From contig NZ_ABCT01000007.1 in NCBI RefSeq assembly GCF_000170915.1, positions 62,001-126,000 of the forward strand: a stretch of 64,000 nt of DNA, written 5' to 3'. The notes under the pieces were generated by a model, which saw only the letters and a list, made by a program, of their open reading frames with translations, searched no databases and was not told the DNA's origin. Source of the DNA: Limnobacter sp. MED105 (lineage in GTDB: Bacteria > Pseudomonadota > Gammaproteobacteria > Burkholderiales > Burkholderiaceae_B). Within the stretch, counting starts at the first letter, position 1. Each line of letters opens with the position of its first letter. Below, in pieces: positions 1-9,669 of this stretch. Made by a program: the position numbers and the translations under genes.

Positions 1-2
1 CC

Positions 3-1754
3 GTGACCGAGATTGCGGTGGCTGTACTGGATCGCCTGGCTGCGCGCCGGCTGGTGGGGCTGCTGGCAGATATAGGCGTGTTGGTGGACGACCGCACGGG
101 CTGGCGTTTGTCCACCTCGAATGTTGCAGGCTGGTTTGACCACTTGTTGCAACAGTTTGTAGCGCAAGGGCAACTCACCGACATTGTTCAGCCCTTCACC
201 GGTTTGCCGCTTGAGCACCTAGAGCCTTGGGCTTTCGGAAAAACAGGGAGCCGACACCCGCTGGCGCAGTGGGCAGGCGCTTTTCTGGCCTTGTTTGAAA
301 AACATGGCCTGGATACCGCCTTGCAGCCTGACGAGGCAGGGCAACAATTGCTGACTGTGTTGGGTTTGATGCGACAAGTGCCTGCACAAACCGAATTTGA
401 TGCACACGAATTTTTGGCAGCCTGGCGCAGTTGGGCTGAATCGCAACGTTTTCGGCCGTTGGACATTGAAAGCCCCGTGCGCATGGTGCCCTTGCTCAGT
501 ACGCGCATGCGGCAATTCAAGCGTGTGTTGGTATTGGGTTGTGCACAGTCGCATTTTCAGGAAAGCCCGCCCGGTTTGTTGCCGCCCGCTGTGGCACAGG
601 AATTGGGTTTTCCCGGCCCGCGCTTGGCCCGCATTCAAAAAATATCTGCCTTGTACGAGTTGCTGTTGCACAGCAATGAAGTGACCTTGGTACACAGTGC
701 GCAAGTGGCTGGCAAACCCGAGATGCTGTTGCCTGAATTGATGTGGCTGGACATTGTGCTGCGAGATTCCGAAAGCCATGCCCAGCCTTGGGCCAGCCAG
801 TGGTACCGCGCGCCATCCGATTTTGAAATTGAAGTGCGCGAAGCACCCGAGCAGGCCTTGCAGTTAACGGCTTTGAGCGATTCGGGTTCGATACCAGAGT
901 CGTTGAGAGTGACCGCGCTGGACGACTGGAAGGCGTGTCGGCTCCGCTTTGGTTTGAAACATGCCTTGCCCTGGCCTGCGCAGCGTGATGAGGGTGCCAT
1001 GCGCTATGAGCAGCTGCGCGGTATTTTTGTGCACAAGGTGCTGGAAAAAACAGCACAGTACATGGCTTTGCCCGGCCAGCCCGTCAATCAACTACAAGCA
1101 TGGAAACAAACCTTGTTGGACCAGGCCCAGCTTGTGTGGAACAAGCTGGAGTTGGATGACCGCGCAACCGTTTACCCTTTCCTGAAATTTTTTGATCAAA
1201 TTGTGCCGCGCCTGGCCGGTAAATTAATGGAACGTCAAATTCAGGGTTGGCAATTCAAGGGGGCGGAGCAGCAGATTGAACACACACTTGTATTGCAACC
1301 CAGTGGAGCCTCGCTTGCATTGAAAGGCCGGGTCGACAGGCTCGACACACGGGGCGAAGCGCTGGCGATTTCAGACATTAAATTTACCAACCCGGCTGTG
1401 TTGAAAAAGCGACTGGCAGACCCTCTGAGTCAACCTCAACTGCCAGCCTACCAGGCCATGTTGAACAGCCCTGGTGCGCAACTTGATTTTCTGGGTTTGC
1501 ACAAAGACAAAGTGGATTGGGTCAGTTTTCCGCCCTTAAGCAATGAGTTCAGTGAACAGGGGTTCAAGTCGTGGGGCGAGGTGTTGCTCAGCCAACTGGC
1601 CACTGAACTGAATTCGTTTTTTCAGGGCAAAGCGGTGTGGCAGGCCAATCCGGGTGAGGCTTGTGAATACTGCGCCGTGCGTGGCGTTTGCAGGCCAGAA
1701 ACGCACCCTGCATTCAACGAAGGAATGAACGGTGAGGAGGGTGAAGATGACTGA
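3..1754 (+). CDS. addB: AddB-like PD-(D/E)XK nuclease subunit, C-terminal part (5' truncated by window edge)
   Basis: C-terminal 583 residues of a RecB-family nuclease, the AddB-type partner of the helicase-nuclease encoded next. Such AddAB complexes process double-strand breaks for RecA. Visible nuclease features are the G-x-x-x-H-x-x-x-E helix (H344, E348), D445 in RVDRLD, the D458-I-K460 core and the QLPAY motif at about 479-483. Four cysteines (C312, C554, C557, C563) match the AddB iron-sulfur staple, with one far upstream and three clustered at the C-terminus. The frame is open from the first bases, so the GTG at position 3 is probably internal and the helicase-like N-terminal half lies outside the window. 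The stop overlaps the addA start by 8 nt, which indicates translational coupling. Family assignment is firm; the symbol is by analogy. Confidence 0.88.
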   Translation: MTEIAVAVLDRLAARRLVGLLADIGVLVDDRTGWRLSTSNVAGWFDHLLQQFVAQGQLTDIVQPFTGLPLEHLEPWAFGKTGSRHPLAQWAGAFLALFEKHGLDTALQPDEAGQQLLTVLGLMRQVPAQTEFDAHEFLAAWRSWAESQRFRPLDIESPVRMVPLLSTRMRQFKRVLVLGCAQSHFQESPPGLLPPAVAQELGFPGPRLARIQKISALYELLLHSNEVTLVHSAQVAGKPEMLLPELMWLDIVLRDSESHAQPWASQWYRAPSDFEIEVREAPEQALQLTALSDSGSIPESLRVTALDDWKACRLRFGLKHALPWPAQRDEGAMRYEQLRGIFVHKVLEKTAQYMALPGQPVNQLQAWKQTLLDQAQLVWNKLELDDRATVYPFLKFFDQIVPRLAGKLMERQIQGWQFKGAEQQIEHTLVLQPSGASLALKGRVDRLDTRGEALAISDIKFTNPAVLKKRLADPLSQPQLPAYQAMLNSPGAQLDFLGLHKDKVDWVSFPPLSNEFSEQGFKSWGEVLLSQLATELNSFFQGKAVWQANPGEACEYCAVRGVCRPETHPAFNEGMNGEEGEDD

Positions 1755-4700
1755 TTTACACACCAACTTCACCTCGATTGCCTGCAACCCTGCCAACAGC
1801 GTTGTTGTGGAGGCTTGTGCAGGCAGTGGCAAAACCTGGTTACTCACTGCACGCTTGTTTCGTTTGCTGTTAAGCGGGGCGCGGCCCGATCAAATTCTGG
1901 CAATTACTTTCACACGCAAAGCCGCGCAGGAAATGCAGGAACGCCTGTTTGGCTTGTTGCGTGAATGTGCCTTGTTGAGTGATGACAAACTAAGCACCCT
2001 GTTGACCGAACGCGGCGCTGTGGCCAATGAGGCCAACTTGAATAAAGCGCGGGCACTGGCTGGCGAGGTGTTGACCAATTCTCGTGGGGTAACCATCGAC
2101 ACCTTCCATGGCTGGTTTGCATCGCTTTGCCAAATGGCACCCTTGGCCAGCGGCTTTTCAAGGCAAAGCGAACCCACCGATCAAACCCTGTTCTGGATGG
2201 ACATGGCCATTGATGTGTTCACTGCCAATTTGCTGAACGATCAATCGGAGTTGCTGCCAGCCTTTGACACGCTGGTGTCACAAATGGACCGCGCCGTGGT
2301 GCGGCAGGTGTTACAGCATGCATTGACCAATCGTGTGGCCTGCAGCCTTTGGTTGCACAACAGCGAAGCGCCGCCGTTGAATAGGGTGTTTGAAATTGGT
2401 GAAGGCGAGCAATGGCCTGTCGAGGTGTTGAATAACAGGCATTTTCTTGAGCAGTGGCAACAGGCGGCACGCTGGTTGGCTTTGGGCACCGCGAAGCAGC
2501 AGGGCCATGCGGTAGACATTGAAAAGGCACTGACTGCATTGCGCGAGGGTGCGCATGCAGCGGATGTGTTTGAGCAGTTAAAGGCAGTGTGTTTGACCGC
2601 AAAAAATGAGCCAAGTAAAAACTTTTTCAAGATGACTGCGGGGCAAAAAACTGCAGTGGATGAAACTGACTATGTGCGAACACTGGAGGGCCTGGCCCTG
2701 CAAACTGCACAGGCTTTGCAACTTGAAAAAGACCAGCTCGACATGCAGGCGACTGCCGCTTTGGCGCAATTGATTGAGCCACTGTTTGACACTTACAAAT
2801 CAATCAAGCTTGAGCAAGGTTTGTGCGATTTCGATGACTTGGAAGCCACAGCCTTGCGCATGCTGATGAATGATGAGCAGCGTGCTTACATGCAACAAAA
2901 ACTGGATACGCGCGTGCGCCATTTGTTGGTGGATGAATTTCAGGACACCAACCCTGTGCAGTGGAATATCCTGAAACTCTGGTTGCAAGACTACAGTGGC
3001 GATGACAAGCCCAGTGTGTTTTTGGTGGGTGATCCCAAACAATCCATTTATCGTTTTCGACGGGCCGAAGCGCGATTGTTCAACCACGCGCGCGCTTGGC
3101 TGGTTGAACACTTCGCCGCGAAAACTTTGGAGTCCGATTCAACACGACGTTGTGCGCGGTCTGTGGTTGATGTGGTTAACGCCGTGTTCGAGCCAGGGCA
3201 AACTCGGGGACAAACCGCTTTTCGCGCTCACACCAGTTTGGCTGGCGAAAGCGTTTCAACCTTGAAGGGTTTGAATATTTATCCCAAGCTGCTCAAAGAA
3301 GACGAAGGCCCCGATGAAGCGCAGCGCGTGGTTCAAACCCTGCAACAATGGCTGGCCAATGGCAGCATCCAGAATTTAAGTGAAGTGATGGTGCTGGTGC
3401 GTGCCCACAAAAGTGGTGTGCCCTTGATGGCTGCTCTGCGTGAAGCGGGCCTGGCCTACACCATCAAAGACAAAGGCGAGCGTTACACCTCGCAGGTGTG
3501 GGGCGACACCATTGCATTGTTGGGGTTTTTAAACGACCCGCACGCCAATTTGCACTTGTTGCAATTGCTGCGTTGTCCGCTCATTGGCCTTTCTTCAGCG
3601 CAATTTCAGTCCCTGATACAGGCCGGTAAAATGAATCAAACCGCCACGGTGTGGGGCACGCTTGAGCTGTTGGCTGGCCAATGTAAAGCGCCGTGGACTG
3701 CGCTGCATGCGCAGTTGTCGGAATGGTTGCGCATGGCGCGCGCCTTGCCGCTGTTTGAAACCCTGTCCAAAGTGGTTGCTGATACCAAGGCCTCTGAAAA
3801 ATATTTGAATTCTGCGTCACCGCGTCAGCGGGTCATGATGGCTGAGCACTGGGACTGGCTGAAGGCTTGGGCACTGGGTTTGAACAAGGGTCGTTTCCCT
3901 GGTTTGCAACAGGCCTTTGATGAGGCCGTGAAACTGCAAACCTATGCAAGTTCTGACAGCGAAGGTGCAGCCAACAATCCCGACGTGTTGCGCATCATGA
4001 CCGTGCATTCAGCCAAGGGGCTGGAGGCCAACCATGTGTGGTTGTTCGATGCAAACTCGTCGCCCAAACCGGGTGGCAGCAATGCGGGTTTGCTGATTGA
4101 TTGGGCCTTGGGCGAATCGCACCCCAAGTCAGTCACGGTGATGGGCAATTTGGGTAACCCCAGCCCAGGCCGTGCTGCCGCACAACAGATTGAACAACAA
4201 GCCTATGCCGATGAAGAAGACCACCTGCTGTATGTGGCGCTAACCCGCGCCCGGCATTCCATTCACTTGAGTGGCAGTGAAAAGCGGGGCGCCAGCAAGG
4301 GCTGGTATGAGCGTTTGTTGCCCTTTGCCACACAGGTGCACAGCACATGGCCCATGCCGCAAGGCGCGACGCAATGGCCAGGCCAGGCTGAATTGGCGGG
4401 CTTGTTTGATCCACCAGCACTGTGGGTGCGCCCGCAGTTTCCGGTGCTCAATGCATTGAGTGCGCCTGTGGGCAATGTGGTGCCCCGGCTTGCCTCGCCC
4501 GAGCTGCGAAAAGGTACGGCCTGGCATGCCGCGCTTGAATGGGTGGATGAGCTGGCTGAAACGCCGTTCGATGCCTGGTGGGCGAAGGTGGCCGTGCGTT
4601 GCGAGGCGGTGTTTCGCCCCCTGCGCGATGATGAATTGCAGCATGTGGAGCAAGCCTGCCGTTTGCTGGTGAACAAAGGCGATTTGCAGCCCTGGTTGCA

Positions 4701-4983
4701 GGGGGCGGTGGCCAACAACCACAGCGTGTTCAATGAACTGGAATGGGTATTGGGCGATGGCCGATCGCTGCGGGCTGACCGGGTGCTCGAGTTGCCCGAC
4801 CGTTTTCTGGTGCTGGACTACAAATGGGCAGTAAATTCAGGCAATTTACAAGGCTATACCCAGCAAGTGCTTGAATACGTGGGCTTAGTTGACTTGAGCC
4901 TGAACAAGGGGGATAAACCAGCGCCCACACAAGCTGCACTGATTGACCGGCATGGCGAAGTTCACTGGCTGACTTCGGTGTAG
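1747..4983 (+). CDS. addA: AddA-like UvrD/Rep helicase-nuclease
   Basis: Superfamily 1A helicase with a C-terminal RecB-type nuclease, the AddA subunit of a double-strand-break repair complex. With the ATG at 1747 the protein has 1078 residues, close to AddA of proteobacteria. In order one sees Walker A GSGKT (about 26-30), motif II DEFQDT (about 395-400), VGDPKQSIYRFR (motif III region, about 426), the TVHSAKGLE motif (about 751), YVALTRAR (motif VI, about 828) and a nuclease domain with GTAWHAALE (about 923) and ADR...LDYKW (about 1009-1023), which supplies the D...D-x-K residues. A longer start at 1732 is possible, but the 1747 ATG gives the usual short N-terminus and overlaps addB by only 8 nt. 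The pair is an operon. AddA/AddB, rather than RecBCD, fits Burkholderiales. Confidence 0.92.
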   Translation: MTDLHTNFTSIACNPANSVVVEACAGSGKTWLLTARLFRLLLSGARPDQILAITFTRKAAQEMQERLFGLLRECALLSDDKLSTLLTERGAVANEANLNKARALAGEVLTNSRGVTIDTFHGWFASLCQMAPLASGFSRQSEPTDQTLFWMDMAIDVFTANLLNDQSELLPAFDTLVSQMDRAVVRQVLQHALTNRVACSLWLHNSEAPPLNRVFEIGEGEQWPVEVLNNRHFLEQWQQAARWLALGTAKQQGHAVDIEKALTALREGAHAADVFEQLKAVCLTAKNEPSKNFFKMTAGQKTAVDETDYVRTLEGLALQTAQALQLEKDQLDMQATAALAQLIEPLFDTYKSIKLEQGLCDFDDLEATALRMLMNDEQRAYMQQKLDTRVRHLLVDEFQDTNPVQWNILKLWLQDYSGDDKPSVFLVGDPKQSIYRFRRAEARLFNHARAWLVEHFAAKTLESDSTRRCARSVVDVVNAVFEPGQTRGQTAFRAHTSLAGESVSTLKGLNIYPKLLKEDEGPDEAQRVVQTLQQWLANGSIQNLSEVMVLVRAHKSGVPLMAALREAGLAYTIKDKGERYTSQVWGDTIALLGFLNDPHANLHLLQLLRCPLIGLSSAQFQSLIQAGKMNQTATVWGTLELLAGQCKAPWTALHAQLSEWLRMARALPLFETLSKVVADTKASEKYLNSASPRQRVMMAEHWDWLKAWALGLNKGRFPGLQQAFDEAVKLQTYASSDSEGAANNPDVLRIMTVHSAKGLEANHVWLFDANSSPKPGGSNAGLLIDWALGESHPKSVTVMGNLGNPSPGRAAAQQIEQQAYADEEDHLLYVALTRARHSIHLSGSEKRGASKGWYERLLPFATQVHSTWPMPQGATQWPGQAELAGLFDPPALWVRPQFPVLNALSAPVGNVVPRLASPELRKGTAWHAALEWVDELAETPFDAWWAKVAVRCEAVFRPLRDDELQHVEQACRLLVNKGDLQPWLQGAVANNHSVFNELEWVLGDGRSLRADRVLELPDRFLVLDYKWAVNSGNLQGYTQQVLEYVGLVDLSLNKGDKPAPTQAALIDRHGEVHWLTSV

Positions 4984-4991
4984 AATTCAGT

Positions 4992-5089
4992 CTGGCGGGC
5001 CTCCCCGCATGGCGTAGCGGCCAACCTGGTCAGGTCCGGAAGGAAGCAGCCACAACCGTGAAGTCAGTGCCGGGGTTCTGGCTCGCCTC
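4992..5089 (+). ncRNA. ffs: 4.5S RNA of the signal recognition particle
   Basis: Small bacterial SRP RNA that binds Ffh and targets nascent inner-membrane proteins. The near-invariant core (GGTCAGGTCCGGAAGGAAGC, starting at 5029) is present, including the GGAA tetraloop region. The ends pair: GGCGGGCC at 4994-5001 with GGCTCGCC at 5080-5087, eight pairs with one G-U. The position directly upstream of dnaX is common in proteobacteria. The ends are estimated from the helix. Confidence 0.95.
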
Positions 5090-5136
5090 TTAATTTGTTG
5101 GACACACCTGTGCACACAAACGTGGACCCACTCTGA

Positions 5137-6897
5137 ATGAATCAAACTGCATCTCAGGCTTTGGCTCGAAAATGGCGACCGCGAGACTTTGATTCGCTGG
5201 TGGGCCAGGCCCACGTGGTCAAAGCCCTTTCCCACGCGCTCGACAATCAACGCCTTCACCATGCCTATTTGTTCACGGGCACACGCGGCGTGGGCAAAAC
5301 CACGATTGCACGAATTCTTGCCCGAGCAGTGAATTGCGAACAGGGCATTAGTCGCACCCCCTGCGGCAAATGCCAGGCCTGTGTTGAAATCAGTCAGGGT
5401 CGATTTGTTGATCTGCTGGAAGTGGATGCGGCCACCAACACGCGTGTGGATGAAATGCGTGCTTTGCTTGAAAACGCAATGTATGCACCCACGGCAGGCC
5501 GCTACAAAGTGTATGTGATCGACGAAGTGCACATGCTGTCCACCAGTGCGTTCAACGCCATGCTGAAAACGCTGGAAGAACCACCGGGGCATGTGCTGTT
5601 TATTCTGGCCACCACCGATCCGCAAAAAATTCCGGCCACCGTGCTGTCGCGTTGCCTGCAATTTGCCCTGCGGCAGTTGCCGCCCGACCAGTTGGCCGAT
5701 CACCTGGCGCACATTCTTTCTGAAGAACAAATTGCCTTCGAGCCCGGTGCTTTGCGCCTGTTGGCCAAGGCGGCCCGCGGCAGTGTGCGTGATGCGCTTT
5801 CACTGACCGATCAGGCCATTGCTTACAGCGCAGGCCATGTCACTGAGGACACGGTGAGAACCATGCTGGGTGCCATCGACCAGCAAGTGGTACACCAACT
5901 GTTGCAAGCCTTGGCCCAAGGTGATGGCAAGGCCCTGCTTGAATTGAGCAATGCCCTGGCCGCAGCCAGTGCGCCGTTTGGTGCCATTCTTGATGAACTG
6001 GCCGCCATTGCGTATCGGCTTTCTGTTGCGCACTTCGCGGGCGGGCTTGATGCAGATGACCCCGATCAGGCCGCATTGCAAAACCTGCAAGGCGCCTTTG
6101 GTGCGGAAGACCTGCAATTGATTTATCAAATTGCCACCCACGCCCGCGCTGAATTGCATTTGGCCCCGGAAGAACACATTGGATTTTCCATGGCACTGGT
6201 GCGCATGCTGGCGTTCAAGCCGGGTGGGCAGGGCGCAGTCACTCGTTCTGCACCATTGGCCCCGGCAGTCGTGAAAGCGACAGTGCCCGTGATGGCAGCA
6301 AAACCAGCAGTTGCCCAATCACCTTTACCCAAAGCTGCGCCCCAGGCCGCTGCCCCTGCAGTGGCAGACGACTTCGATGAGTCGCCGCCTTGGGACACTG
6401 CCGATGATTTACCGGTGGCCCAATCACAGCCCGCTGCGCCCGCCATCAAGCCACAGCCGGTGTACAACCAGTCAGCCAGCGGTGATTTGCCCAGCGCAAC
6501 CAATTGGCCGCAGGTGTCCCAAGAAGTGCCAGCCAAAGGCCTGACACGCCAGGCATTGGTGCAGGCCGAACTGGTTGAGGCCAGCCGGGAAGGCGACGTA
6601 CTACAAATTGTTTTGCGCACGGCAATCAAGGCCTACACCGAGGCCAGCATGGTGACCCGCCTTGAGGGTGCCCTTGGCCAGTACTATGGAAGTACCGTAC
6701 GGCTGCAAATGCAGTTTGGCGAGGCGCAGCAAACCGCGCACGCTGTGCAAAGTGAAACCCGCAGGCAGGCCCTTGAGGGGGCCAAGCAGGCTTTGCAGGA
6801 AGACCCGTTTTTAAAAGACATTCAGAACTTGATGGGCGCAACCGTGGTCTCAGGTTCAGAACGCACGCTGAGCAACACAGGCCCAGCCGATATTTGA
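5137..6897 (+). CDS. dnaX: DNA polymerase III subunit gamma/tau
   Basis: Clamp-loader ATPase of the replicative polymerase, 586 residues. The N-terminus ([17 protein letters not shown]) is canonical. Walker [10 protein letters not shown] lies at 48-56, the zinc-binding cysteines at C67, C76, C79 and C82, the DEVH Walker B at about 129-132 and the SRC sensor near 170. Domains I-III (to about residue 370) are followed by an Ala/Pro-rich linker (about 375-480) and a tau-type C-terminal domain that would contact the polymerase and helicase. I saw no clear A-rich slippery site with a following stem, so a frameshifted gamma form is not supported. It is followed by ybaB and recR with 16- and 9-nt gaps, the usual dnaX-ybaB-recR operon. 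Confidence 0.97.
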   Translation: MNQTASQALARKWRPRDFDSLVGQAHVVKALSHALDNQRLHHAYLFTGTRGVGKTTIARILARAVNCEQGISRTPCGKCQACVEISQGRFVDLLEVDAATNTRVDEMRALLENAMYAPTAGRYKVYVIDEVHMLSTSAFNAMLKTLEEPPGHVLFILATTDPQKIPATVLSRCLQFALRQLPPDQLADHLAHILSEEQIAFEPGALRLLAKAARGSVRDALSLTDQAIAYSAGHVTEDTVRTMLGAIDQQVVHQLLQALAQGDGKALLELSNALAAASAPFGAILDELAAIAYRLSVAHFAGGLDADDPDQAALQNLQGAFGAEDLQLIYQIATHARAELHLAPEEHIGFSMALVRMLAFKPGGQGAVTRSAPLAPAVVKATVPVMAAKPAVAQSPLPKAAPQAAAPAVADDFDESPPWDTADDLPVAQSQPAAPAIKPQPVYNQSASGDLPSATNWPQVSQEVPAKGLTRQALVQAELVEASREGDVLQIVLRTAIKAYTEASMVTRLEGALGQYYGSTVRLQMQFGEAQQTAHAVQSETRRQALEGAKQALQEDPFLKDIQNLMGATVVSGSERTLSNTGPADI

Positions 6898-6913
6898 CAG
6901 GAGAGATTTCGAC

Positions 6914-7246
6914 ATGAACATGATGAAAGGCCAATTGGCCGGCTTGATGAAACAAGCCCAGCAAATGCAGGAAAAGATGGCCAAAATGCAGGCCGAGATC
7001 GGTGCCCTGGAAGTTGAAGGACAATCGGGCGGTGGCATGGTGAAAGTGGTGATGACCTGCAAGCACGATTGCAAGCGCATTACCATCGACCCTTCGCTGT
7101 TGGGCGAAGACAAAGACATGCTGGAAGACCTGGTGGCTGCTGCATTCAATGACGCTGTGCGCAAGGCCGAAGCCACCATGACTGAAAAAATGTCTTCAGT
7201 CACCGCTGGTTTCCCAATGCCCCCCGGCTTCAAAATGCCATTCTAA
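6914..7246 (+). CDS. ybaB: YbaB/EbfC family nucleoid-associated protein
   Basis: Small (110 residues) dimeric DNA-binding protein of the YbaB/EbfC family. The Met/Gln/Lys-rich N-terminal helix ([19 protein letters not shown]), the middle with [17 protein letters not shown] and the region [22 protein letters not shown] all match the family. It sits between dnaX and recR, which is its standard position. The start ATG at 6914 has AGGAGAG about 8 nt upstream; a second ATG two codons later (MMK) is less well spaced. Confidence 0.95.
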   Translation: MNMMKGQLAGLMKQAQQMQEKMAKMQAEIGALEVEGQSGGGMVKVVMTCKHDCKRITIDPSLLGEDKDMLEDLVAAAFNDAVRKAEATMTEKMSSVTAGFPMPPGFKMPF

Positions 7247-7255
7247 GCAACACCC

Positions 7256-7891
7256 ATGAGCCGTTCCGCGTTTGACGCCTTCGATGGCCTCGACCCCTTG
7301 GTTGATCTGGTGCAAGCGCTTAAACGCTTGCCCGGAGTAGGGCCAAAGTCGGCGCAACGCCTGGCTTTCCACCTGTTGCAAAATGATCGTCAGGCTGCCA
7401 CAGCCTTGGGCGAATCGCTGCTGAAAGCGGTGGCTGAAATTCGCCACTGCAGTATGTGCAACAATTTTTGCCATGCCGATGTGTGTTCCATTTGCAGCGA
7501 CACCCGCCGCAACCCCGGTTTGCTGTGCGTGGTTGAAACCCCGGCCGACCTGGCTGCCATTGAAGCCACTCAAACCTATCGCGGTTATTACTACGTGCTG
7601 ATGGGCCGAGCTTCGCCTTTGGACGGTGTGCGCCCCGAGTCGCTGGATTGGCCCAAGCTGAGCCAGCGACTGGACGACAGCGAAGTGAAGGAAGTTATTC
7701 TGGCCACCAATTTCACCAACGAAGGCGAGGCCACTGCCGTGTTTCTCACCGATCGAATTCGCCGCATGGCGTTGAAAGTAAGCCGCCTTGCCCGTGGCGT
7801 GCCAATTGGCGGTGAGCTTGAATACACCGATCCCAGCACTGTAGCGCGGGCTTTGTTGGACCGCCGCCAGTTGGGTTCTGACCCGGAATAA
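7256..7891 (+). CDS. recR: Recombination mediator RecR
   Basis: RecR (211 residues) works with RecO/RecF to load RecA on SSB-coated gaps. The helix-hairpin-helix ([18 protein letters not shown], about 24-41), the C4 zinc finger (C65, C68, C77, C80) and the Toprim domain beginning at about 88 ([15 protein letters not shown]) are all present. It is the last gene of the dnaX-ybaB-recR operon. Confidence 0.97.
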   Translation: MSRSAFDAFDGLDPLVDLVQALKRLPGVGPKSAQRLAFHLLQNDRQAATALGESLLKAVAEIRHCSMCNNFCHADVCSICSDTRRNPGLLCVVETPADLAAIEATQTYRGYYYVLMGRASPLDGVRPESLDWPKLSQRLDDSEVKEVILATNFTNEGEATAVFLTDRIRRMALKVSRLARGVPIGGELEYTDPSTVARALLDRRQLGSDPE

Positions 7892-7916
7892 TGTTTCGCA
7901 TGCACAAGTGCACATC

Positions 7917-9137
7917 ATGACCAATTCCCCTGAGCAATCGTCACCTGTTAACAACGGCCCATTGGCTGGCATCCGCGTACTTGAATTGGGTTCGCTGATT
8001 GCGGGGCCTTTTGCAAGCCGAATGCTGGGTGAATTCGGTGCCGAAGTGATCAAGGTTGAAACGCCCGGCACCGGCGACCCCATTCGCAAATGGCGTGTGC
8101 TGCACGAGGGCAACTCCCTGTGGTGGGCTGTGCAGGCCCGCAACAAAAAATCGATCACCCTGAACTTAAAAGCCGAAGAAGGGCTGGCTGTGTTGCGCAA
8201 GCTGATTGAAAGCGCCGACATGCTGGTCGAGAACTTTCGCCCGGGGCAACTTGAAAAATGGGGGCTGAGTCCTGAACAATTACAGGCCTTGAACCCTGGC
8301 CTGATTGTGGTGCGCTTGAGTGGCTATGGCCAAACCGGCCCTTACAAGGACCGCCCAGGTTTTGGTGCGATTGCTGAATCGATTGGGGGCATGCGTTTTT
8401 TAAGTGGCGACACCGATCGCCCGCCTGTGCGCGTGGGTATTTCCATTGGCGATTCTTTGGCTGGTTTGCATGCGGTAATCGGTGCGCTGATGGCCTTGCA
8501 GCATCGCCACAAAACAGGCAAGGGGCAAGTGGTGGACGTGGCCCTGTATGAATCGGTGTTCAACATGATGGAAAGTCTGTTGCCCGAGTACGACTTCGCA
8601 GGCGTGGTGCGCAAACGTTCGGGTGCCAGTTTGCCGGGTATTGTGCCGTCGAACACCTACACCTGCGGTTGTGGTGGATTCATTGTGATTGGTGGCAATG
8701 GCGATGCAATTTTCAAGCGCTTAATGATTGCGATTGGTCGAAGCGATTTTGCAGAAAACCCCGACATGGCCAGCAACGATGGCAGGGTTCGCCACACAGA
8801 GTTGATTGACGACACGATTGCCCAGTGGTGCAAAGAACGCAGCATTGATGAGGCACTTGAAGTGCTTGAAAAAGCAGATGTGCCTGTCAGCAAAATTTAC
8901 AGCATTGAAGACATTGTGCATGACCCCCAATTTGCGGCCCGCGGCATGATTGAAGAACATGCGTTTGGCGAAGACCGAACTTTGAAAGTACCGGGTATTG
9001 TGCCCAAGTTAAGCGATACGCCCGGGCAAACCCGTTGGCTTGGCCCCAAGCTGGGTGAGCACAATGCGCAGGTGCTAGAGGGGCTGGGTTATTCGGCTGA
9101 GGAGATTCAGCGCATGTTGGATGATGGCGTAATTTGA
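7917..9137 (+). CDS. Class III (CaiB/BaiF) CoA-transferase
   Basis: Formyl-CoA-transferase-like enzyme that moves CoA between carboxylic acids. Family marks are the N-terminal LAGIRVLELGSLIAGPFA, the VENFRPG motif, RLSGYGQTGPY and the catalytic aspartate in GISIGDSLAGLHAV (about residue 179). Length (406 residues with ATG 7917) is normal. A GTG at 7908 would add three residues; neither start has a strong ribosome site. Substrate cannot be told from sequence. It follows recR by 25 nt but has no functional link with it. Confidence 0.9.
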   Translation: MTNSPEQSSPVNNGPLAGIRVLELGSLIAGPFASRMLGEFGAEVIKVETPGTGDPIRKWRVLHEGNSLWWAVQARNKKSITLNLKAEEGLAVLRKLIESADMLVENFRPGQLEKWGLSPEQLQALNPGLIVVRLSGYGQTGPYKDRPGFGAIAESIGGMRFLSGDTDRPPVRVGISIGDSLAGLHAVIGALMALQHRHKTGKGQVVDVALYESVFNMMESLLPEYDFAGVVRKRSGASLPGIVPSNTYTCGCGGFIVIGGNGDAIFKRLMIAIGRSDFAENPDMASNDGRVRHTELIDDTIAQWCKERSIDEALEVLEKADVPVSKIYSIEDIVHDPQFAARGMIEEHAFGEDRTLKVPGIVPKLSDTPGQTRWLGPKLGEHNAQVLEGLGYSAEEIQRMLDDGVI

Positions 9138-9139
9138 AT

Positions 9140-9180
9140 AGTGCTTAGTGCTTAGTGATTAGTGATTGTGATTCGTGATT
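9140..9180. repeat. Short tandem repeat, six heptads of AGTGNTT type
   Basis: Six near-identical units run head to tail: AGTGCTT twice, AGTGATT twice, then GTGATT and CGTGATT. The array starts 2 nt after the stop of the CoA-transferase gene and ends where the dispersed repeat at 9182-9626 begins. No coding role is apparent. Confidence 0.8.
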
Positions 9181-9181
9181 T

Positions 9182-9626
9182 GCAGTGCATCCCTCATTCT
9201 GCCTTGATCAAGTCCAATTCCTCGGTGTTGAATCTTGCTTGGGGCATGCGAAACGCAAAAGCGTCTTCGCATCGACCTTGCAGGTCGCCCCTCGCTTCGA
9301 ATCAAACCGGGCGACTTGATCTTGAATCGGCAGAACGATGCGATGCTGCTGCAAATCTTCGCGGGCTGACCAATCAACTCCCGCCGGTTAAGAGATGGCA
9401 GTGACTTAATCCGCATCGGAGCAGCATGTCGCAAGTCATTAGACCGTTTCTCGCACTCGCAAAGATCGCTTTGCCGTCCTTCCGCCTTCAAGAAAGCCTG
9501 CCCGTTTGAACTCACACGCCACGTTCGGCTGTAAGCCGACACCGAGTTCGGCCATCAGTTTTGCCGAATCTCGGTGAGTCAGTGTGAATTCAATAAGGGG
9601 AATTCAGGCTTTCTGGCGGAGGAGGG
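9182..9626 (-). repeat. Dispersed structured repeat, copy 1 (inverted relative to copy 2 at 56502-56868)
   Basis: This fills the 532-nt gap between the CoA-transferase gene and tal. Read on the minus strand it aligns with 56502-56868 plus. Shared blocks are the GCCAGAAA..CTG start, a two-hairpin block, a long run around GTGAATTCAAACGGGCAGG (here GTGAGTTC), a central part with an insertion in this copy, and the block GATGCGAAGACGC..TGCGTTTCGCATGCCCCAAGC. Hairpin A pairs 9540-9552 with 9563-9576 (CACCGAGTTCGGC, one bulged T, 10-nt loop). Hairpin B pairs TCGGCT (9525-9530) with AGCCGA (9534-9539). No transposase is encoded. A minus-strand reading frame (9159-9542) crosses it, but I do not call it a gene. 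Confidence 0.75.
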
Positions 9627-9669
9627 CATGCGACTTTGCGAATGTCTGGTTAAAAACCTTCCCGCAAGT

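Noticed and set aside
5620-5640. A-run in dnaX as a possible gamma/tau frameshift site
   Set aside because: It encodes the conserved DPQKIP segment inside the ATPase domain, far upstream of the expected site and without a slippery heptamer plus stem.
7196-8221. 341-codon antisense frame across recR and the CoA-transferase start
   Set aside because: Crosses two well identified genes; composition is that of a reversed gene.
9138-9669. CRISPR array
   Set aside because: The short units are 7 nt without spacers, and no cas genes are present.
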